DNA of 38,061 bases from the NCBI GenBank assembly GCA_023622515.1, contig JAMNZB010000034.1, positions 1-38,061 on the forward strand. Direction: 5' to 3'. The notes under the pieces are model-generated. The model worked only from the letters and a program-made list of their open reading frames with translations, did not search any database and was not told the DNA's origin. This document shows, piece after piece, positions 33,435-38,061 of the stretch. A program made the position numbers and the translations under genes. Position 1 is the stretch's first letter, and each line of letters starts with the position of its first letter. Source of the stretch: Bacillota bacterium. GTDB lineage: Bacteria; Bacillota; Clostridia; Saccharofermentanales; DTU023.

Positions 33435-34810
33435 GTAAATATAGCTACAGTGAAGTAGAACAACAAATAAATAATGTTCTTAATTATCACCAAAACAAGT
33501 TATCTGAAATTGAGAGAATTTCGATATCTGATGTAAACGCTCGAATATGCGAGAGTGAGATATTACTTAAGAGTCTTGGATATGACAGACAATTATCTGA
33601 CTTAAAAAACAAAAAAGAAAGATATGAAGTTGAACTACCACATAAAGTTATGGTTGTTCCATCTTGGGAAAGCCTGTGTTTAGAAGCAGAGAAGTATGTA
33701 GAGTCAGGATGCAAACTGGAAGATTTATTTTTAAAAGATGAATTAGCGAATAATGAACTCGCCATAATTCAACTAAATGAAGAATATAATGCTCTCCATC
33801 GTTTAGACAAGTATGACATTACAATATGTGTTGTCGCCGGATTAATCGGTGCTATTGTTGATATTTTACTGATAGGTATTCCGCAAAAAACTCCCGATGG
33901 TCTTAAAGGTGGCACCCTTTCGAATTATGTTAGAGATTGGTTTGACAAGAAATTCCCAGAAGAAGAAATGGAAAAGCTTGCGAATTCTAAAGTCAGTAAA
34001 GTTCCATATGACGCTCAGGATAACCGAAATACAACAGTCCATGTAGAAGGCTTGTCAGCGTATTATCATCGACTTCTTGCGCTTGGACATGACCCATTGT
34101 TGGGACTTATCATTGGTGTTGCTGACATACTTTCCGGTCGAATGACAACGATAGATAAGGCAGGAAAAATTGTTTCCCAAGTAATGGAGAATTATGCAGA
34201 GAGAAAAGAAAGTGATATTTTTACGGCTATAGCAAAACAGATTGCGCACTTTAAATCTGATATCACTACATCAATGGGTTTACCCGCTCCATTGATGGGA
34301 TTGTTTAATTTATTTCAGTTTGGAAATATTGGAGAAGAAGATCAGACAATAGCGGAAATTGTGCAGGGAATGTACTACGAGGGATATGATTTCATTCATT
34401 TTTGTACATTATCTATCCCGACAATGATTGTCGAAGTAATCACACGCATTGGCTATGGAATTAAGAGGATAAAAGAAGGTCATTCAATAAAAGAATCCAT
34501 TCCATTTTCTTTGAGTCGTGAAAAACATCCTAAACTCGAAACTATGCTTTTCATTGCTCATTCGGCAGCGACGGCTACCAATACTGGAAAGATATATTTT
34601 ACAAAAAACCCCATGGCAATAAATTACCCGCAATGGCTAGCTTTTGCAAAATATTCATATCAACAATTAAAGTGGGTGCTTATTGAGAAGCCAAATGTAA
34701 GAGACGCTTATGTCCGTGGCATTTTATATGATGAACTTCATGAGGCTTTTAGTTCGGTTGAAGCAACATTTGATGAGATTTCAGTAGATTATATAGTTGT
34801 TTTCGAATAG
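33431..34810 (+). CDS. Unrecognised 459-residue protein, second gene of a coupled pair
   Basis: No family recognised. Residues 1-125 look helical and coiled-coil-like (SEVEQQINNVLNYH, KNKKERYEVELPHK). Residues 129-150 form a hydrophobic segment (ITICVVAGLIGAIVDILLIG). Residues 219-240 hold GHDPLLGLIIGVADILSG, and 327-341 another hydrophobic stretch. A distinctive C-terminal block has IAHSAATATNTGKIYFTKNP and NYPQWLAFAKYSYQQLKWVL. No nuclease, ATPase or TIR motif is visible. The start overlaps the previous gene by 4 bases, with AGGA upstream inside it, so the two products are made in step. More AT-rich than the chromosomal genes nearby. Confidence 0.78.
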   Translation: MSKYSYSEVEQQINNVLNYHQNKLSEIERISISDVNARICESEILLKSLGYDRQLSDLKNKKERYEVELPHKVMVVPSWESLCLEAEKYVESGCKLEDLFLKDELANNELAIIQLNEEYNALHRLDKYDITICVVAGLIGAIVDILLIGIPQKTPDGLKGGTLSNYVRDWFDKKFPEEEMEKLANSKVSKVPYDAQDNRNTTVHVEGLSAYYHRLLALGHDPLLGLIIGVADILSGRMTTIDKAGKIVSQVMENYAERKESDIFTAIAKQIAHFKSDITTSMGLPAPLMGLFNLFQFGNIGEEDQTIAEIVQGMYYEGYDFIHFCTLSIPTMIVEVITRIGYGIKRIKEGHSIKESIPFSLSREKHPKLETMLFIAHSAATATNTGKIYFTKNPMAINYPQWLAFAKYSYQQLKWVLIEKPNVRDAYVRGILYDELHEAFSSVEATFDEISVDYIVVFE

Positions 34811-34893
34811 GCAATTTTGCGTTGATTTACTCCCTAACTCAAACCAATCTCGATAATCAATTTCAATATATTATTCTATATTCTTTTAAAAAA

Positions 34894-34936
34894 TTAAAGT
34901 CCCGGAGCAAAAGATTTCTTAGCTTTAGGACTTTAA
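34894..34936. terminator. Hairpin after the two-gene module
   Basis: TTAAAGTCC (34894-34902) pairs with GGACTTTAA (34928-34936) across a 25-base loop. On the minus strand the stem is followed by a run of six T, so the better terminator reading is for minus-strand transcription; on the plus strand it may only stabilise the 3' end. The remainder of 34811-35165 holds a second hairpin and a promoter, with no gene. Confidence 0.5.
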
Positions 34937-34947
34937 AAGTTTTAGGT

Positions 34948-34974
34948 CTTGAAATGTAGATTTTAAATTTCAAG
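34948..34974. repeat. Second hairpin after the module
   Basis: CTTGAAAT (34948-34955) pairs perfectly with ATTTCAAG (34967-34974) across 11 AT-rich bases, 11 bases after the previous hairpin. Role unknown. Confidence 0.5.
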
Positions 34975-35034
34975 AAGTGTAGCTTTATTATCATAAATTG
35001 AATATACCGAACAAACCAGGATTTGCAAAAATTA

Positions 35035-35043
35035 TGTTATAAT
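35035..35043 (+). promoter_or_regulatory. Extended -10 promoter ahead of the nuclease gene
   Basis: TGTTATAAT is a full extended -10 box (TGn plus TATAAT). No good -35 box is seen. It would give the nuclease its own transcript with a leader of about 115 bases, separate from the two-gene module. Confidence 0.5.
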
Positions 35044-35165
35044 TAGATTTAGATGTTACACAAGCAAAGGATTCCACATAGACCATATCAGTCAAGCTAA
35101 TAAGTGCCTCTGCGCTAAATCATGCAATACCGTTGTACAGAAGAAATTTATATAAGAGGTAACGA

Positions 35166-36337
35166 ATGAATAAAAAGTATTTGGAAGCCGTTAAGACAAT
35201 AAAAACGGCGATTTTGAAAAGTCAGAATAGAGCGGCTAAACACACAAATACAGAAATGCTGTCTTTATATTATGGTATCGGCGGTTATGTTTCTGCTAAT
35301 TCCAGAGAGGGCACATGGGGAACAGGTGCAATTGAAGAAATCAGTAGCCGTTTGCGTGAAGAATTGCCTGGACTTCTTGGTTTTTCTGCCAGAAACATCA
35401 GATTGATGCGTCAGTTTTTTGAAGCGTGGCAGCCATATTTACAAACAAGTGCAGAACTTATTCCTGAGAATAATTTGGCAGTCGCAACTGCCAAATTGAA
35501 TCAGACGGGTAGTTTTGATTTAGATGTTTCACAAAAACGATTAGCAGATATAAGCGGTTTTTCGATGGAGGCATTTACCGAAATCAGTTTTACGCACCAT
35601 ATGGAGATTCTAAGCAAGACAAGAGAATTGGACGAACGCCTTTTCTATATCCAAGAGTGTGCATCCGGGCATTGGAGTATTACAGCACTGAAAGCCAGAC
35701 TAAAAGAAGATTTATACAATCATAAAGGAGCACTGGCAAGCAACTTCTCTATGACATTGCCGGATGATAAGCAGTATATGAAGGCAATCCGTATGTTTAA
35801 GGATGAATACTTTTTAGACTTTATCAATACAGAAGAATTGGATATAACCGACCCCGAGGATTTGGATGAGAGAGTTTTGGAAAAAGAAATCATCGCTAAT
35901 ATTCGTAACTTCATTCAGTGCCTCGGCTCCGGCTTTTGTTTCGTTGGCAATCAACACCGTATTGAAGTGGGCGGCGAGGAATTTTTTGCCGACTTGTTGT
36001 TTTTTCAAAGGGATTTGAAAGCGTTAGTTGTGATTGAATTGAAAAAGGGCAAATTCAAGCCGTCCTACTTAGGGCAGCTCAATTTTATTTGTCTGCTTTG
36101 GATGAAAAAGAAAGAAAAAGCGACGAAAACCCCTCCATCGGTATTCTCCTCTGTCATGAAGCCAACAAGAGTGTTGTAGAGTTGGCAATTCGGGATTATT
36201 CCAATCCCATGGGTGTTGCAACCTATCGTACAGCGGATGAGCTGCCGGACAGCTATAAAGTTTTAGCACCTATTTTGGAAGAAGTTCCAAAGATATTGGA
36301 TGAGGCTGAACTTGATGAAGAAGGAAAAACAAAATAA
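35166..36337 (+). pseudogene. DUF1016/YhcG-type PD-(D/E)XK nuclease, frameshifted near the C-terminus
   Basis: The N-terminal DUF1016 domain is clear (LSLYYGIGGYVSANS, GFSARNIRLMRQFFEAW, SGHWSITALKARLKEDLY). The C-terminal nuclease core has FFADLLFFQRDLKALVVIELK, with the catalytic Asp and the E-x-K residues intact. Immediately after GQLNF the frame is lost: one T appears missing in the T-run at 36083-36086. The tail continues in the next frame (SALDEKERKSDENPSIGILL, ending at 36337). The intact protein would be about 390 residues, the family norm. AGAGGT lies 7 bases before the ATG. DUF1016 proteins often travel with restriction-modification or other mobile defence genes; their exact role is unsettled. 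Confidence 0.85.
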
Positions 36338-36737
36338 ATTCCACTTTGCAACTTTAGATTCTCAAAAACTATGGCGTTTAATCCCTAAAAGTTTGGTTTA
36401 GCGGAGGCTGAAAAGAAACTTCAGGAATTTTTGGGAAAATGGGACAGCACATATCCTAGGCTAAGCATAAATTACAAGTGTAATCCATAAAGGATATAAG
36501 CTTGCCAGTTTTCAGATTACAAGACTTTTTGAAGAAGTTTATGGAGAAAATGAGAGGGATAGAAAACCCCGCGAAAAGTTTCACCCCCTGCAGGGGATGA
36601 AAGAGAGATAACAAAAGTCACTTGAGCAACAAAACATTTTTACAAGATTGGGAGCTTACACAAAATTTTTGGCACTAGCAAAAGAAGAAATTATGAGCTT
36701 TTGGCTCTATCATCATTCATATTTAAGTGTTAAAAAT
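36338..36737 (+). pseudogene. Degenerate stretch, possible IS256/mutator-type transposase remnant
   Basis: No intact gene in 400 bases. Plus-strand translation at 36401-36484 reads AEAEKKLQEFLGKWDSTYPR and on, which resembles the mutator-type transposase pattern of A-x-L-x-x-F-x-x-x-W-x-x-x-YP. Near 36640-36700, GAYTKFLALAKEEIMSFW resembles the C-terminal end of such transposases. Stops and frame breaks separate the pieces. The match is by eye and could be wrong. Confidence 0.35.
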
Positions 36738-37547
36738 TTAACGGTATATGATTAAGGATTCCTTTTTGGGAACACTCCTCTGATAGTACACGGCCGGATG
36801 ACCTATTACAAGTGAGGCCCGGGCAGAAGAACTTTCATCAACTGCAAAAAATTTTTTAAGGGCAGGCGATGCGTTGACAGCTCTTGTCATAAATCCGCTG
36901 TAAAACATACCGAGACCGAGGGTATACACCATGCTCTCCATATGTGCCGCTGCAATGCAGGCGTTTATATCTGACGGTGAAAATATCACTATAACCAATG
37001 GTGCATAGCAAAAAAGGAGATCAGGAGCACCGGGCACATTCAGGTATTCATACATCTCTTTCCATTTTTTCGCATAGTATGTCATGTTCGGGATTTTTTT
37101 CTGTTCCTCTGTCAAATCACTCATTCCGTAAAGCGACTCAACGGCAAGTTTTCTTACATAAGGAATATTTTCCTCGATAACCACATATGAAACATTCTGA
37201 ATATTTCCGGCTTTAGGAGAAAACTTGCCCATCTCAAGAATCTTCTGCAAATCACTAGACGACACGTGTTCGTCGGTAAATGAGCGAATGGAGCGGCGCG
37301 TCTTCATCCTGTAAAGCAATATGTCGGGATTTCCCCGATTATTATCATCCACGTCCACAATATCCAAAGAAGGAAAACCTTCAAGTATTATGGCGTTTTC
37401 AGGACATATGGCAAAACAATGACCGCACTCTATGCAAAACTTGCCCTTTGCTTGTGCAGTTCCGTCAGACAGTTCAATATCATTTGTAAAACAGTCATCG
37501 ACACAAAGGCCGCAGCCGATACAAATTTCTTTGTTAATTGTTATCAT
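36738..37547 (-). CDS. Ferredoxin-nitroreductase fusion protein
   Basis: The N-terminal 2x[4Fe-4S] ferredoxin domain has both full cysteine sets: C9-C12-C15-C19 and C38-C41-C44-C48. From residue about 85 an FMN-binding nitroreductase domain follows (RRSIRSFTDEHVSSSDLQK near the start, GMFYSGFMTRA and VIGHPAVYY near the end). Such fusions are common in anaerobes and are taken to pass electrons from ferredoxin to flavin substrates; the real substrate is unknown. AGGAGGG lies about 7 bases before the ATG. It appears to lie just outside the island. Confidence 0.92.
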   Translation of the reverse strand: MITINKEICIGCGLCVDDCFTNDIELSDGTAQAKGKFCIECGHCFAICPENAIILEGFPSLDIVDVDDNNRGNPDILLYRMKTRRSIRSFTDEHVSSSDLQKILEMGKFSPKAGNIQNVSYVVIEENIPYVRKLAVESLYGMSDLTEEQKKIPNMTYYAKKWKEMYEYLNVPGAPDLLFCYAPLVIVIFSPSDINACIAAAHMESMVYTLGLGMFYSGFMTRAVNASPALKKFFAVDESSSARASLVIGHPAVYYQRSVPKKESLIIYR

Positions 37548-37982
37548 TTTTATGCCCTCCTTATTGAATCATGGTGATTAAAATCATTTTAACCGTCACA
37601 TCATTTTAATTTATGCAAGCTGACGTTTACAAATCATAATATAATCTTCTTTACTTCACGAATACAGTAGCTTCAAGCTCCAATTTCAGGACTATCAATG
37701 TATTCTGCCATCTGCCGACGAAGACGGCATGGCCCGCTTGCAGGCCAACTTGCTTAAAATTTCAATCGGTATTTTGACAGGAAAATTTGAGAATAAAAAC
37801 AGAAGTGCTTTTTTGTGGCCTTGATTCTTGACACCAGGCTATTCAGCCAGTTATTCTAAATTCTCTCGGGATATTTTGTGCTGATTGTCATATTTTCATC
37901 GGAGGCTTGCTAATAGTAAGTCTTATGCGCTATATTCTCAACCATAACAGCATTTAGCTAACGAAAAGAAAGGGATATTAAG
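37548..37982. other. 435-base gap with an unrecognised open-frame remnant
   Basis: Divergent spacer between the nitroreductase and the last gene, so promoters for both must lie here, but I could not pick clear boxes. On the plus strand 37645-37824 stays open for 59 codons without a start and reads like real protein (LPSADEDGMARLQANLLKIS near its middle), ending in TGA. It is probably the tail of a broken gene. I cannot assign it. Confidence 0.4.
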
Positions 37983-38061
37983 ATGAATCGCAAAGCATCG
38001 GCTGTACAATTAATTTCAGTAAACCTTATGCCTATGATGATGCCCAGCTTTAATTATCCCG
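37983..38061 (+). CDS. Start of an unrecognised gene, cut by the window edge
   Basis: The ATG at 37983 follows AAAGGGATATTAAG, a fair ribosome binding site. The 26 visible codons read MNRKASAVQLISVNLMPMMM and on, with no stop before the window ends. Too short to assign a family. Confidence 0.5.
   Translation, partial: MNRKASAVQLISVNLMPMMMPSFNYP

Larger units (their letters stand above)
30040..36737. mobile_element. Accessory island, probable remnant of a Tn4451-like or other serine-recombinase element
   Basis: The stretch from just after tRNA-Pro to the nitroreductase gene holds a TnpX-like recombinase, a TnpW-like protein, two unrecognised membrane-type genes, a DUF1016 nuclease and possible decayed transposase. 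The left edge is inferred from the end of the tRNA gene. The right edge is a guess: I saw no matching end repeat or target duplication. The region is more AT-rich, looser in gene spacing and has broken genes, unlike the tightly packed flanks. Confidence 0.5.

Noticed and set aside
34811-35165. Retron or toxin-antitoxin RNA between module and nuclease
   Set aside because: The hairpins are present, but there is no reverse transcriptase gene and no tandem RNA repeats.
36089-36337. A separate small gene after the nuclease
   Set aside because: Its protein is the direct continuation of the DUF1016 nuclease in another frame.
29909-38061. tRNA-Pro as an integration site with a duplicated 3' end
   Set aside because: No second copy of the tRNA-Pro 3' end was found to the right, and serine recombinases of this type do not usually use tRNA genes.
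1-38061. CRISPR array
   Set aside because: No regularly spaced repeats were seen anywhere in the window.

Overview
The window looks like chromosomal DNA of a low- to mid-GC, Gram-positive, clostridium-like bacterium (class Clostridia; I cannot name the genus). The signs are strong AAGGAG/GGAGG ribosome binding sites, TTG and GTG starts, tRNA genes that encode their CCA ends, a class 1B dihydroorotate dehydrogenase (pyrD plus pyrK), a long clostridial-type pyrE, and the order miaB-mutS-mutL-miaA-hfq. About 80% of it is ordinary housekeeping sequence; one accessory island lies between about 30.0 and 36.7 kb.

Layout. 0-5.1 kb: an M18 aminopeptidase with its terminator, a convergent Xer-type tyrosine recombinase, and a plus-strand operon of aspartate-semialdehyde dehydrogenase with a split threonine/serine exporter. 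5.4-13.7 kb: a minus-strand chain of genes, miaB-mutS-mutL-miaA with overlapping ends, followed by a divergent hfq and a small membrane protein. 13.8-15.0 kb: a pair of half-size chromate-transporter proteins. 15.1-25.2 kb: a long minus-strand gene train that starts with the pyrimidine genes pyrC-pyrF-pyrK-pyrD-pyrE and continues into a small membrane protein, a MoxR ATPase, a DUF58 protein and a membrane transglutaminase. 25.4-30.0 kb: tRNA-Leu, a transporter-like membrane protein, an F420-ligase-like protein, tRNA-Met, tRNA-Tyr, D-serine ammonia-lyase and tRNA-Pro. The tRNA-Leu, tRNA-Met and tRNA-Pro genes each have a recognisable promoter.

The accessory island begins just after tRNA-Pro. 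It holds a frameshifted large serine recombinase (TnpX-like), a TnpW-like small protein, about 770 bases of non-coding sequence with repeats and hairpins, a translationally coupled pair of unrecognised genes (193 and 459 residues), a frameshifted DUF1016/YhcG PD-(D/E)XK nuclease, and what may be decayed transposase sequence. Beyond it lie a ferredoxin-nitroreductase fusion, an unrecognised open-frame remnant, and the start of a gene cut by the window edge.

The best candidate for something undescribed is the coupled pair at 32853-34810. One member is a glycine/alanine-rich hydrophobic protein with a charged, probably coiled-coil tail; the other is a larger protein with membrane-like segments and no domain I recognise. 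The setting (recombinase on one side, nuclease on the other) resembles that of phage-defence or inter-bacterial conflict modules, but nothing in the sequence proves that role.
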